Positions 9,618-18,593 of a stretch of DNA of 64,000 nt are shown piece after piece. This stretch comes from Aminithiophilus ramosus (GTDB taxonomy: Bacteria > Synergistota > Synergistia > Synergistales > Aminithiophilaceae), in NCBI RefSeq assembly GCF_018069705.1, contig NZ_CP072943.1, positions 682,001 to 746,000 on the forward strand, written 5' to 3'. Under the pieces are notes generated by a model. That model had not been told where the DNA came from. It ran no database searches and saw only the letters and a list, made by a program, of their open reading frames with translations. How positions within the stretch are numbered: the stretch's first letter is position 1; each line of letters opens with the position of its first letter. The translations under genes were made by a program, and so were the position numbers.

Positions 9618-10904
9618 TCAAGACGGTTCGGTCCCTTCCGGCACGCTTTTGGGTTTGCGTCCCCTAGGTCGGCGTCGTCTCTTTTTGGGGCGTTCGCCCT
9701 CGGACGGCGCCGGCTCGACCAAGACCGAATCGGCAGGCGCGCGTTCTTCCTGTTCCTTCGGCTCCTCCTGCCTGGGCTTGTTTTTGCTCTTGCGGCGACG
9801 GCGGCGCTTCTTCGGCGTCTTGTTCTCCTCTTCCCCTTCTGCTTCCGGTACCACGGGAGGTTCCTCTCCCGACGGTTTTTCCGCCTTTACCACAGGCTCC
9901 TCCGGAAGGGAGGCTTCCCGATGGGGTTTCCTGGGACGCTTCCGATCCGGGAGGCGTCCTCCGTCAGAGATCTCGGGACGAACCGTCTCCGCTCCCTCGA
10001 GGGCGGCTGAAGTTGCCTCTTCGGCCTGCCACGTGCCTCCATCGGTGACGACGCGCCTAAACTCGGGGAAGCGATCGACGGGGACGAGGAGATCTCCGCC
10101 TCCCGGCGGCAGAACCCGGACAGATTGGGTCGCCAGATCGACGCCACAGAGAATGTACGTTCCCGTTTGGGTCCTGATTTTGCTGCCCGGATTGGGAAGT
10201 CCTTTCCAGAGATCGTGGTAAACATCGTGCTCGTAGCTCATGCAACACATCAGACGACCACAAAGCCCCGATATTTTGGTGGGATTGAGGGCCAAGTTCT
10301 GCTCTTTCACCATTTTGATGCAGATCGGCATGAATCGGTGAAGCCAGTAGCTGCAGCAGCAAGGTTGGCCACAGGGAGCGATGCCCTTGACGACTTTGGC
10401 CTCGTCGCGAATGCCTATTTGGCGAAGTTCGATGCGCGTCCGGAATTCCCGAGCCAAGTCACGGACGAAGGCCCGAAAGTCGACTCTCTGCTCGGCCGTG
10501 AAGTAGAAAAAAAGCTTCTTCCTGTCGAGAAGGTATTCGACATCGACGAGTTTCATGGCCAGAGTATGTCCCTGAAGGATAGTCCGGGCCTGGCGGAGGA
10601 TGCCCTCTTCCTCTGTCCGCTGCAGAAGCCGTTCGGCCTCGTCCTCTGCCGTGAGAGGGCGCAGGTAGGTCACGTCCTGCAGAAGGGGTTCTCCGCCGCG
10701 AGCCGGCCCGTCCGATTCGCCCGATCGAGAATCACGATAGACCTGTTCCTGCTCCGAGGAGATCGGCCCTGCGACGACAGCGTGTTCCATCCCCCGGGCC
10801 GATTCGACGACGAGAGTCTCTCCTTTGAAGAGAGGTTGCTCCTCCGACGCTTCGAGCAGTCCCAGGTAGCGAGGTTTACCAAAGATCACCAAAAATCTGT
10901 TCAA
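9618..10904 (-). CDS. ricT: PSP1/RicT (YaaT)-like protein with a basic C-terminal tail
   Basis: The first 280 residues match the PSP1 family. The signature is a cysteine-rich core, with APCGQPCCCSYW at about 196-207 and SGLCGRLMCCMSYE at about 233-246. In Bacillus subtilis, RicT is part of the RicAFT complex that binds Fe-S clusters and affects RNase Y, sporulation and competence. The last 120 or so residues form an acidic-then-basic, low-complexity tail with runs of Lys and Arg, which may bind RNA. It overlaps holB by 29 bases; the tmk-yaaR-holB-yaaT order is the one known from Firmicutes. The tail is unlike the Bacillus protein. Confidence 0.85.
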   Translation of the reverse strand: MNRFLVIFGKPRYLGLLEASEEQPLFKGETLVVESARGMEHAVVAGPISSEQEQVYRDSRSGESDGPARGGEPLLQDVTYLRPLTAEDEAERLLQRTEEEGILRQARTILQGHTLAMKLVDVEYLLDRKKLFFYFTAEQRVDFRAFVRDLAREFRTRIELRQIGIRDEAKVVKGIAPCGQPCCCSYWLHRFMPICIKMVKEQNLALNPTKISGLCGRLMCCMSYEHDVYHDLWKGLPNPGSKIRTQTGTYILCGVDLATQSVRVLPPGGGDLLVPVDRFPEFRRVVTDGGTWQAEEATSAALEGAETVRPEISDGGRLPDRKRPRKPHREASLPEEPVVKAEKPSGEEPPVVPEAEGEEENKTPKKRRRRRKSKNKPRQEEPKEQEERAPADSVLVEPAPSEGERPKKRRRRPRGRKPKSVPEGTEPS

Positions 10905-11625
10905 GCGGCAGATCCTCCTTAACGACCAGGTAGGTCAGATCCTGAAGCATGGGCTCACTCAGCCGTGCCCGTTCCGCGACGAGTCTGACCGATTCCAAAG
11001 AGCAGGCCAAAGGAGCGGCTCCTCTGTCGAGAAGCTCTGTCGTCCAGCCTCTCAGCTGGAGGAGAGGGTCCTCCTCGCCCTTGGGAACCGCAAACCACTG
11101 TGCCCACTGATCCGTCGTCTGCGGAGGCAGCAGGGAAGCCGCCTCGGAGGAAGGCGCGACGCTCAGGTTCCAGCAGCGACTTCTCAGCGTGGGGATCAGA
11201 GTACCGTCGTCGAGAAGGAAAAGCAGTCGAGCCCGGGGAGAAGGTTCTTCCGTCATCTTCAAAAGGCTGTTGGCGGCGCCGAGAGAAAGCCTGTCGGCCG
11301 AAAAAAGGACGCCCACTCTCCAGGCGGCACTGACGGGACAGAGGGAAAGATCACGGCAGAGATTTCGGCAATCGTCAACACCCGGAGGCTGGCCTTCGCT
11401 GCCGCAACGAAGGTAATCGGGGTGTCCCCCGTCGGAAAGGGAGCGCGAAGCGGAACTCCCTTCACTGAAGCCGAGCAGCGCCTCGGCATAGGCGGAGGCC
11501 AAGGCCCCATGGTAGGTCGTCGGGGCCGAAATGGCAACGGCCTGAGGCGCCTTGCCCTCGGCCAGAAGGTGCATCAGATGCCTCCACGAAGGGGCATTTC
11601 TCACAAAAGAAGGGAGATCAGACAT
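10876..11625 (-). CDS. holB: DNA polymerase III delta-prime subunit
   Basis: The clamp-loader delta-prime subunit; it helps to load the beta clamp onto DNA. The 249-aa protein is shorter than the Escherichia coli form (334 aa). It shows the AAA+ remnants VLFSADRLSLGAANSLLKMTEEP and an SRC-type motif LRSRCW. The P-loop region is degenerate (SAPTTYHG), as expected for delta-prime, which does not hydrolyse ATP. The zinc-binding Cys set seen in many homologs is not evident. Its place between a yaaR-like gene and the PSP1 gene fits the Firmicutes order. Confidence 0.85.
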   Translation of the reverse strand: MSDLPSFVRNAPSWRHLMHLLAEGKAPQAVAISAPTTYHGALASAYAEALLGFSEGSSASRSLSDGGHPDYLRCGSEGQPPGVDDCRNLCRDLSLCPVSAAWRVGVLFSADRLSLGAANSLLKMTEEPSPRARLLFLLDDGTLIPTLRSRCWNLSVAPSSEAASLLPPQTTDQWAQWFAVPKGEEDPLLQLRGWTTELLDRGAAPLACSLESVRLVAERARLSEPMLQDLTYLVVKEDLPLEQIFGDLW

Positions 11626-12032
11626 CCTTTAACCTCCTCCATCAACTTAAGCAGAGAAATGCGCTCTCCCTCTCGATCGAGAACGGCTTCAATTTCCTTG
11701 AGGGCCTCCTGGGCCCGCTCCACGAGGACGAAGCGCGTCCGCGACGCCCGACGCCAACGGTAGTCCTCGCGCAGCCGATTGGCCCGGCCCTCACGCCGCA
11801 GGAGCTCGCCGACGAGACCACGATACTCCAGGAGAAGGCTGCGGGAGGGGTGTTTCCCGAGCCGTTCGGCAACCTCGTCAAGCCTGCTGAAAAGACCGTC
11901 CAACTCCAAGGAATCAAGGGCCTCATCAAAGGTCGGGAGAGGTTCGAGAAGCCTCGCCGACCCTCCTCGGCCGCGGCTGCGCCGAATTCCCTCTTTGCGA
12001 GGTTCCCTCGATCCCGGCCCTTCGACTTTCAT
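11601..12032 (-). CDS. YaaR-like (DUF327) protein
   Basis: A 143-aa, charged, helical protein. The part from about residue 33 (DEALDSLELDGLFSRLDEV) to the end (LLKLMEEVKGCLISLLL) resembles the DUF327/YaaR family, which sits between tmk and holB in many Firmicutes. No biochemical role is established here. It overlaps tmk by four bases and holB by 25 bases, indicating tight coupling. The basic first 25 residues may be flexible or may mean a later start. Confidence 0.65.
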   Translation of the reverse strand: MKVEGPGSREPRKEGIRRSRGRGGSARLLEPLPTFDEALDSLELDGLFSRLDEVAERLGKHPSRSLLLEYRGLVGELLRREGRANRLREDYRWRRASRTRFVLVERAQEALKEIEAVLDREGERISLLKLMEEVKGCLISLLL

Positions 12033-12640
12033 CTCCCGATGGCCTTCTGCAGAAGGGGGAGAAGACGAGCGAAAAGTTCCGTCTCCGAAAGGGAGGCGTC
12101 AAGGCGGCAAATCCTGCCGGGATCTTCCAGCCAGAGGCTCTCGTAGCCAAGGGCGACGCGATGGAGAAAGGAGGGCTCGGCGGATTCGATGCGATCAACG
12201 GATCCCCGGCGCTTCATGCGGTCGAGGGCATGAAGGGGAGGAAGATCGAACCATATCGTCAGGTCGGGGCGAGGGAAGGCGCACCATCGGAAAAGGGCCT
12301 CGACCTCCTGTCGTGGAAGGCCTCTCCCCCAGACCTGATAGGCCAACGTCGAGTCGACATAACGATCGCAGAGGACGACTCGGCCCTCTTTCAGGGCGGG
12401 CATGACGACCTCGTCGAGGTGTTCGCAGCGGTCGACGAGGAAGAGGAAGAGCTCGCTCAAGGGATGAGCCAATTCGCCCTCCAGAAGAATCTGTCGCAGC
12501 ATCTTTCCCTTCGACCAGTCTCCCGGCTCCTTCGTCGCCAGCCATCGGTGAGGGGGCAGATGATTTCCGAGATAATCGGCAACCAGGCGAGCCTGTGTCG
12601 TCTTTCCGCAACCATCGATTCCCTCGAAAGTGATAAACAG
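12029..12640 (-). CDS. tmk: Thymidylate kinase, probable CTG start
   Basis: Tmk phosphorylates dTMP to dTDP. The full protein of about 203 aa has the usual length and begins FITFEGIDGCGKTTQ, with the P-loop at residues 7-15. It has the DRY motif near residues 92-94 and an Arg-rich lid (RRGSVDRIES). No ATG, GTG or TTG is available for this N-terminus: an in-frame TGA lies nine bases upstream of CTG 12640. A GAGGTGAT motif (12645-12652) sits five bases before that CTG, so CTG is the best start. Starting at the internal ATG 12502 would delete the P-loop. It overlaps the yaaR-like gene by four bases. Confidence 0.9.
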   Translation of the reverse strand: MFITFEGIDGCGKTTQARLVADYLGNHLPPHRWLATKEPGDWSKGKMLRQILLEGELAHPLSELFLFLVDRCEHLDEVVMPALKEGRVVLCDRYVDSTLAYQVWGRGLPRQEVEALFRWCAFPRPDLTIWFDLPPLHALDRMKRRGSVDRIESAEPSFLHRVALGYESLWLEDPGRICRLDASLSETELFARLLPLLQKAIGR

Positions 12641-12682
12641 GGCCGATCACCTCGTTATTGAGAAAATTGAGCGCCGGGAACA

Positions 12683-14086
12683 TCAAAAGCGATAGAAAAT
12701 GCCGAGAGAGTCTCGGTTCTCCCCGCGTTCCTCCATCCGTCGATGAAAGAGCCCCCAACTCTCATTCAAATGAAGCCGCTCCTCGACGCTCCAGGCGCCT
12801 CCGCCCTCATCCCACCAGCGCCAGCGGAAGGAAAAAGGCACTCCCCAGGGCGAGAGGCGGAGGAGCACGCCCCCACCCGGCTCACCGCGCACGAGCCCCC
12901 CGAAGAGGTCGACGCCACGCCACAGGGGATAACCGACGGTGGCCGAAAAGCGGTCCTCCGCGCCTACGTCCTCCGTGGAAAGGGAGAGACGCCAGGGACT
13001 CGTCGTCCGGTAAAGATCCATGTCGATATCGACGAGACGGGAGCCGTCGTCGAGACCGGATGTGGCCTGATGGAGGGCCAATTCTCCCTCCAAACGGAAC
13101 GATTCCATGCCCGAAAGAAGACGATCGGCCTTGGCAGCCGACGACTTGAGATTCGAGAGGGTCGACGGCTTTCCCCCTTCACCTTCAGGGACGAGCAGAT
13201 CCTCTCTGAGTCCTTTGGCCAGCTTCTCGACCTCGCCGGCAGCTCCGCTCAGGTTGTCGATGGCTCGGCGCAGCTCCTTCCCCGAGAGGCCATCGGCATC
13301 GAAATCGGCCAGAACGGAATCGAGGCGGACCAGCAGTGACGCCAGACTGGAAAGAGCGGTGTGAATCGATTTTTCGTTGTCAGCGACGACGCCGTGAAGG
13401 GATTGAGACAGCTCTCTCAGCTCCGCCCCCAAAGCGGCCAACTCCCGTCGCGCCTCGTCGGCGAGGAGACCGTAAGAGGCAGCCGTTCCGCGAAGATCAC
13501 CGGCAAGCTGCCCGTACGCGTCGGCAGCTTGGCCGATGGTATCCACCATCGCTCTCCCTTCGTCGAGCAGAAGGGGAAGACTTTCGACCGATCGTTTCAG
13601 GCCGGCCTGAACCGTCGCATCGCCGAGAAAGGCGTTTACGTGGGAAAAGGTCTCTCGGACCTCGGCAAGATCCTCCCCGACGCGTGAAAGGACCTCGTCG
13701 AAAGAGAGCGGGATTTCGCCGTCGACCTCCTCTCCGGCTTTCAGAACCTCCGCGAGGGAACCTCTTTTGACATCGATCCTCGACTCGCCCAGGAGGCTCC
13801 CCGAGTCGATGACAAAACGACTGTCGCGGGGGATGGCCACGTCGGGAGCGATGTCAAGACGAACCCGAACGCCTCCCGGAACCAATTCGATGGAGCTGAC
13901 TCGACCTCTTTCGACGCCAGAGACAAGGACAGCTCCTCCCTCCTCGAGACCACGCACGTCAGGGAAAGTGACAAAGAGATCGAATCCTTTCTGCCGCCAC
14001 CGGAGACCTCCGGTCACGGAGACCAGAAGGGCCAAAAAAAGGAGGCCCAAAAAGACGACAAAGCCGACTTTCACCTCTTTACTCAG
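12683..14086 (-). CDS. mlaD: MlaD-type MCE protein with C-terminal beta-barrel-like domain
   Basis: About 467 aa. It has a single N-terminal membrane helix (residues 8-25), then an MCE domain with the strands and RGLEEGGAVLVSGV-type turns that carry lipid. A long helical region with few breaks (about 120-330) follows. The C-terminal 110 or so residues alternate polar and aromatic residues and end in Phe (IFYRF), like an outer-membrane strand signal. This layout matches MlaD fused to an outer-membrane barrel, as described for Veillonella parvula, where it bridges both membranes. CTG 14086 is the likely start: it follows GAGAGGGGG and gives MSKEVKVGF, while GTG 14074 lacks spacing for a ribosome site. 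It overlaps the mlaF stop. Confidence 0.85.
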   Translation of the reverse strand: MSKEVKVGFVVFLGLLFLALLVSVTGGLRWRQKGFDLFVTFPDVRGLEEGGAVLVSGVERGRVSSIELVPGGVRVRLDIAPDVAIPRDSRFVIDSGSLLGESRIDVKRGSLAEVLKAGEEVDGEIPLSFDEVLSRVGEDLAEVRETFSHVNAFLGDATVQAGLKRSVESLPLLLDEGRAMVDTIGQAADAYGQLAGDLRGTAASYGLLADEARRELAALGAELRELSQSLHGVVADNEKSIHTALSSLASLLVRLDSVLADFDADGLSGKELRRAIDNLSGAAGEVEKLAKGLREDLLVPEGEGGKPSTLSNLKSSAAKADRLLSGMESFRLEGELALHQATSGLDDGSRLVDIDMDLYRTTSPWRLSLSTEDVGAEDRFSATVGYPLWRGVDLFGGLVRGEPGGGVLLRLSPWGVPFSFRWRWWDEGGGAWSVEERLHLNESWGLFHRRMEERGENRDSLGIFYRF

Positions 14087-14849
14087 GGTGACGAACCCCC
14101 TCTCTGATCGGCAGCTGACCACGGGCAAAACGACGAACCGTCGGATGGTCGGCCCTCTCCCACTGGGAGGGAAGACCGCACCAGGCGACGCGTCCCTCGT
14201 CAAGGAGGGCGATACGGTCGCTGATTCCGAAAGCCGACGTCAGATCGTGCGTCACGAGAAGGACACTGAGTCCCATCTGTCGCGCCAGCGAAAAAATCAG
14301 GCGATCGATGTGGCGAGCCGTCTCCGGATCCAGTCCCGTCGTCGGTTCGTCGAGCAGAACCAGTCGGGGCCGATAGACCAGGGCCCGGGCGATGGCGGCC
14401 CGTTTGCGCATCCCTCCCGACAGTTCCGAGGGATAGCGATCCTCGACGCCGGCCAAGTCCACCTCCTCCAAGGCGAGACGGACCTGAGCGGCAATGGCCC
14501 CGGCTTCGGTCATGCCGAGGCAGTAGCGAAGAGGAAAGGCGATGTTCTCGGCGACGGTCAGAGAATCAAAAAGAGCTCCTCCCTGGAAGACGACGCCCAT
14601 CTGGCGCCGAAGTGCCCCCTGAGATCGGGAAGCCTCCTCGTCGAGAAGGTTCTGCCCGAACACGGAGACGCTGCCGCCGTCGGGAACGGTCAGTCCGGCA
14701 ATGATGCGGAGGACCGTCGTCTTGCCGCAGCCCGAGGGCCCCATCAGGCCGAGGATGGTGCCCTCTTCGAGGGCCAGATCGACACCGTCCAAAACCGTCT
14801 GAGAGCCGAAGGCTTTGCGGAGGCCCCTGATCTCCACCAGCTGAGCCAT
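14079..14849 (-). CDS. mlaF: Mla lipid-transport ATPase
   Basis: The ABC ATPase that powers lipid exchange by the MCE complex, on the cytoplasmic side. The 256-aa protein has Walker A GPSGCGKTT near residues 37-45, a Q-loop, the signature LSGGMRKR, Walker B LVLLDEPTTGLD and the H-loop in LVTHD. LSGGMRKRAA is characteristic of the MlaF subfamily. It follows mlaE with a one-base TGATG overlap and precedes mlaD. The order mlaE-mlaF-mlaD is standard; no mlaB or mlaC is present here, as in other systems with transenvelope MlaD. Confidence 0.95.
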   Translation of the reverse strand: MAQLVEIRGLRKAFGSQTVLDGVDLALEEGTILGLMGPSGCGKTTVLRIIAGLTVPDGGSVSVFGQNLLDEEASRSQGALRRQMGVVFQGGALFDSLTVAENIAFPLRYCLGMTEAGAIAAQVRLALEEVDLAGVEDRYPSELSGGMRKRAAIARALVYRPRLVLLDEPTTGLDPETARHIDRLIFSLARQMGLSVLLVTHDLTSAFGISDRIALLDEGRVAWCGLPSQWERADHPTVRRFARGQLPIREGVRHPE

Positions 14850-15625
14850 CAGGAACCCCCGAAAAGAAAGGCCGAAAGGATGTAGTTGAAGATCAGGATC
14901 AACATATTCCCCCAGATGACGGCCTGAGTCGTCGCAGCGCCGACGCCGCGGGCTCCCGTCTCGGCGTGAAAGCCCTCGGAGCAGGCCGTGACGGCGATGA
15001 TGGCCCCGAAGAGGGCTCCTTTGAGAACGCCGCCGAAAAGATCGGCCGGTTCGAGCAGGACCTCGATGGAGCGCCTGAACATCTGAGGGCTGATCCCATG
15101 GGCGTAGACGTAGAGGAAGCCGCCGGAGATCCCGATGACGAAAGAATAGACGGTCAGAAGAGGCAACATGAGAAGGGACGCGAGGAATCGGGGAACGCCG
15201 ACGAAAGTGACGTCATCGAGGCCGAAGGCCCTGAGGGCATCGAGCTGCTCCGTGACTTTCATGGAGCTGATCTCCGCTGCCATGGCGGCACCCACCCTTC
15301 CCGTCACGACGAGGCCCGTCAGCACGGGCGACATCTCGCGGACGAGGCTGAGTGCAAGGACGCCGCCGATAAACGACGTAGCCCCGAAGCGTACAAACTG
15401 ATCGAGCGTCTGCACGGCCATGACCATGCCCACGAAGGCGCTCGTCACGGAGACCATGAAGACCGATCCGACGCCGATGCGCTCCATCTGTTCCAGCAGC
15501 TCCCGTCGACTCCATACTCCCCGAAAAAAACCGCTGAAAGAGTGGGAGAAAAACAGGACAAAGAGCCCCAGGCGCTGGAAAAGCCCTAAGGCATGAGCAC
15601 CGAGCCAGGCAAAAAAGGACCTCAT
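14849..15625 (-). CDS. mlaE: Mla lipid-transport permease
   Basis: The 258-aa inner-membrane permease of the MCE lipid transporter. It has five or so membrane segments and the family motif region MVSVTSAFVGMVMAVQ near residue 60. The motif MAAEISSMKVTEQLDALRAFG, in which the coupling helix contacts the ATPase, starts near residue 115. ATG 15625 has a GGGGGTGAGAG ribosome site. It starts the mla operon 22 bases after the S55 gene, so the mla genes may share a transcript with that gene and prfB. Confidence 0.95.
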   Translation of the reverse strand: MRSFFAWLGAHALGLFQRLGLFVLFFSHSFSGFFRGVWSRRELLEQMERIGVGSVFMVSVTSAFVGMVMAVQTLDQFVRFGATSFIGGVLALSLVREMSPVLTGLVVTGRVGAAMAAEISSMKVTEQLDALRAFGLDDVTFVGVPRFLASLLMLPLLTVYSFVIGISGGFLYVYAHGISPQMFRRSIEVLLEPADLFGGVLKGALFGAIIAVTACSEGFHAETGARGVGAATTQAVIWGNMLILIFNYILSAFLFGGS

Positions 15626-15647
15626 CTCTCACCCCCGTAGGAAGGCC

Positions 15648-17404
15648 TCAGGGATTGCCACCTTTGATCGTCACGATACGCCTCATGAGCCCTTCAACGT
15701 AATAGTTGGAACGGAAGATGCGGAGTGTCCCCTCCTTGAGTCGCTCCGATTTGACCTCGCTGAGCAGTTTCTGCTCCTCCTCCGCGCCGGACAACGGATC
15801 TTTGGGCGGCACGATCAGCTCCACGATGACTTCGTTGTTGGACTCTTTCGCATCGACTTCGGTGAGAAGCTGCTCCAGATCAGTGATGGAGCGCCAGCCG
15901 GCGAGAAGCGATTCCTGTTCGGGCTCGGCGATGCCTCCGCCTCGGACGACGACCTCACAGGGGCCGGAAGCTTCCGCCGGGACATCGAGGCTGAAGGTAC
16001 GCGTCTCCAGATCCTTGCGGTAGGGACGCAATTTGACGGTGACTTCGACTTTCTTCCCGGCCTCGACCTCTTTGTCCTTGAGCGTCACATCCTCGATGAA
16101 GAGAACGCGAGGCTCTCGGGTTATTTCCACGTCAACATCGATTCCCAGGGGAAAGATCTCCCTGAAGGGGTTCAACGTGACCAGCTCCGTCAGAAAACGG
16201 ATGTCGCCGACGGCGGCGCCGATGACGTCACTCCCCGAGAAGAACATGTTCTTGCGCGTCCACCCCTCGACGAGATTGCGTCCTTCCAAACGGACAGAGG
16301 CTCGAACCGTCCCCTCGCCCAGCCTACCCCAGAGATCGTCGAGGAGGCCCAGGAGGGCCTCGGGAACGACGTTGGAAACGATGAAGGGGTCATTGACCAC
16401 CTGAAAGCCCTTTTTTAATTCGCGCCTCATATCGACGTCGCGAAAGGTCACGGATACGGCGACGGCCGGAGGGAACTGGCCCAACTGCCCGCCGATGGCT
16501 GCGGTCGATCCTGAGTGACCGTTCCCACGATCGCTTTGGCCTCTCCGAGCTTGAAGGGAGCCTCCAGGCTGGGGACAACGGCGTGAACGACGGAACGCGT
16601 CAAAGGGTAGGCGACAGGGCCGCGACTGAGAAAGGGATGAGCGAAGGCGACGAAACGTCCCGCCCCGTCAAGAGCCGTCAAGGTCCCCGTCGCGCCCAGA
16701 GAGACATCGCCCCAGGCCAGAAGGACACCGACGGCGGCTCCCGGAAGAGGCTTCCAGTCGGTCTCGACAGGCAGGGCGGCCTCTCCGCCACTCCCTGACA
16801 GGCCTTCGATGCGGACTCCCAGGCGGCTCGCCAGAGCCGAAGAGGCCCTGGCGCTGATTCCGTCCGAGAGGAGTACCATCTGTTCCTCGACATCGCCAGA
16901 AAGGAGGTCGTCGGAAAGGAGGACCTCCTCGAGGAGCGTGTCGCCCTCCGAACCGGCAAGAGGCACGGGGTCAGGCATCCGAGTGGAGGTGGCCGGCCAG
17001 TTCCAGGCACCGGCCATTTCGTCTATGGGAGTCACCAGGCCCAGGCGGTGATCGCTGAAGTTCCAGCCGTAACCGATGGCGCCCACAAGACGGCCCTCGA
17101 TGAAGACGGGGCTTCCGCTCATTCCTGCGGCGATGCCTCCTGTCTTTTCGATCAGGGGACCTTCGGCGCGAATGAGAATCAAGGTGTTGGGACGGCTTTT
17201 TCGCTGAAGGATGCTGACGACCTCCAGGGGAAAGGCAACGATCTCCTCTCCGGAAAGCACCGTCCTCGCCTCGCCTCTTTGGCCGGGACGGACATCTCCG
17301 AGGGGCATCGTCGGCGTAGAGGAGAGGAAAGGAGATCCCCAGAGCAGCGACGGGTTGAGAAAGAACAGCAGCAGAGCAAGGGCCACGGTTTTTGACGTTT
17401 TCAC
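15648..17404 (-). CDS. SpoIVB-type serine peptidase (family S55), apparent frameshift
   Basis: Two frames make one protein of about 585 aa. The N-terminal frame from GTG 17404 gives a signal peptide (about residues 1-24), then a peptidase S55 domain with the nucleophile motif GMSGSP at about 94-99. A region with AFAHPFLSRGP follows. Near 16510-16520 the coding frame changes by -1: one frame ends its similarity at TVTQDR and the other resumes with AAIGGQLGQFPP, which is the expected continuation. The C-terminal half lies outside the cytoplasm. SpoIVB cuts SpoIVFA during Bacillus sporulation; a non-spore-former would use it otherwise. The start follows GGAGAGG at 17414-17420. The frameshift may be a sequencing error or real inactivation. 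Confidence 0.75.
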
Positions 17405-17429
17405 GATCCCATACCTCTCCATCGGGAAG

Positions 17430-18531
17430 CTACAGACTCTTGCTCCATCGCAGGTAGGCAAAGATGAACGGATCAAGGTCTCCATCGAGAACGGCCTGCA
17501 CGTTGCCCACTTCGTACCCCGTCCGGTGGTCTTTGATCATCAGGTAGGGGTGGAGAACGTAGGAGCGGATCTGACTGCTCCAGCCGATTTCCTTTTTCTC
17601 GCCCTGAAGGCTCTCCAGCTGCTCCTGCCGTTCCCGCTGCTGGCGCTCGAAAAGCTTGGCCCGAAGGACCGTCATGGCCACCTGGCGGTTGGCGTGTTGT
17701 GAACGCTGATCCTGACAGGCCACGATGATACCCGTCGGAATGTGGGTGATCCTGATGGCCGAATCGGTCATGTTGACATACTGCCCCCCGGCGCCACTGG
17801 CCCTGAAGGTATCCAGTTTGAGATCTTCGGGCCTGATGACGATCGCCGCGTCATCGGGTAGCTCTGGCGCCACCTGGACGGATCCGAAGCTGGTGTGACG
17901 TCTTTTGGCGGCATCGAAGGGAGAGATGCGCACCAGGCGATGGACGCCCACTTCGGCACGGAGATAGCCGAAAGCGTAGGGCCCTTTCACCATGACGGTG
18001 GCGCTCTTTATTCCCGCCTCTCCGTCATCTTGGATATCGAGGACCTGAGCCTGGAAACGCCGCCTTTCAGACCAGCGGAGGTACATCCGGAGCATCATCT
18101 CGGCCCAATCCTGAGAATCGAGTCCTCCGGCACCGGCATGGACGCTCAGGATGGCGTTGTTCTCGTCGAACTCTCCATCCAGAAGCAGCCGGGTCTGTCT
18201 CTCTTCGATCTCCTTTTCGAAAGCCGCAGCCGCCTCGTAAAATTCCGACGTCAGCTCGAGATCACTTTCCTCGGCGAGAAGTTCCGCGAGAGCCTCCAGG
18301 TTCGCCAGGTTCTCCGATACGCGCCGCCACTCCTCCTTGAGCTCCTGCAGATGAGCCAGTTCCCGACTTATATGCTGAGCTTCGTCCTGTTCCCAAAAAC
18401 CAGGCTGAGCCGTCTTGTCCAGCAGCTCGCTCTCTCGCCTCTCCTTGGAAGAGAGGTCAAAGACTGTCCTGAAGAGCCCTAGCAAGGCCCCTCAGTTCCT
18501 CCAGTACCGTCGAAATAGGAAGCTGAGCCAT
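17430..18531 (-). CDS. prfB: Peptide chain release factor 2 with programmed +1 frameshift
   Basis: RF2 ends translation at UAA and UGA. A 24-codon first frame from ATG 18531 ends in CTT-TGA; skipping the T at 18459 gives the +1 frame, which runs to 17430. The joined protein has 366 aa and reads ...LQDSL-DLSSKERR..., aligned with the known RF2 junction. The site CTTTGAC (18456-18462) is the conserved one. The SD-like element before it is weak (AGGA). SPF (about 203-205) recognises UGA, and GGQ (about 248-250) triggers hydrolysis. Low RF2 raises frameshifting, so the gene controls itself. AGGGGG precedes the ATG. Confidence 0.96.
18456..18462 (-). promoter_or_regulatory. prfB +1 frameshift site
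   Basis: CTT-TGA-C on the minus strand. The ribosome pauses at UGA when RF2 is scarce and slips forward by one base. This is the established autoregulation of RF2. Confidence 0.93.
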
Positions 18532-18564
18532 GACGGATCCCCCTTTTTTTGCAAAACCTTGAAG

Positions 18565-18593
18565 TTGATACCGATTGTGTTTCATTATATCAT
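18565..18593 (+). promoter_or_regulatory. birA promoter
   Basis: TTGATA (18565-18570), 17 bases, TATCAT (18588-18593). The -10 overlaps the -10 of the divergent prfB promoter. It places the transcript start just before the birA ribosome site. Confidence 0.7.

Noticed and set aside
15648-16484. Separate gene for the C-terminal part of the S55 protein
   Set aside because: It would start at a TTG with no ribosome site inside the conserved core; joining the frames gives the expected protein.
18457-18459. In-frame TGA in prfB read as selenocysteine
   Set aside because: The site is the known RF2 +1 frameshift; no SECIS hairpin follows.
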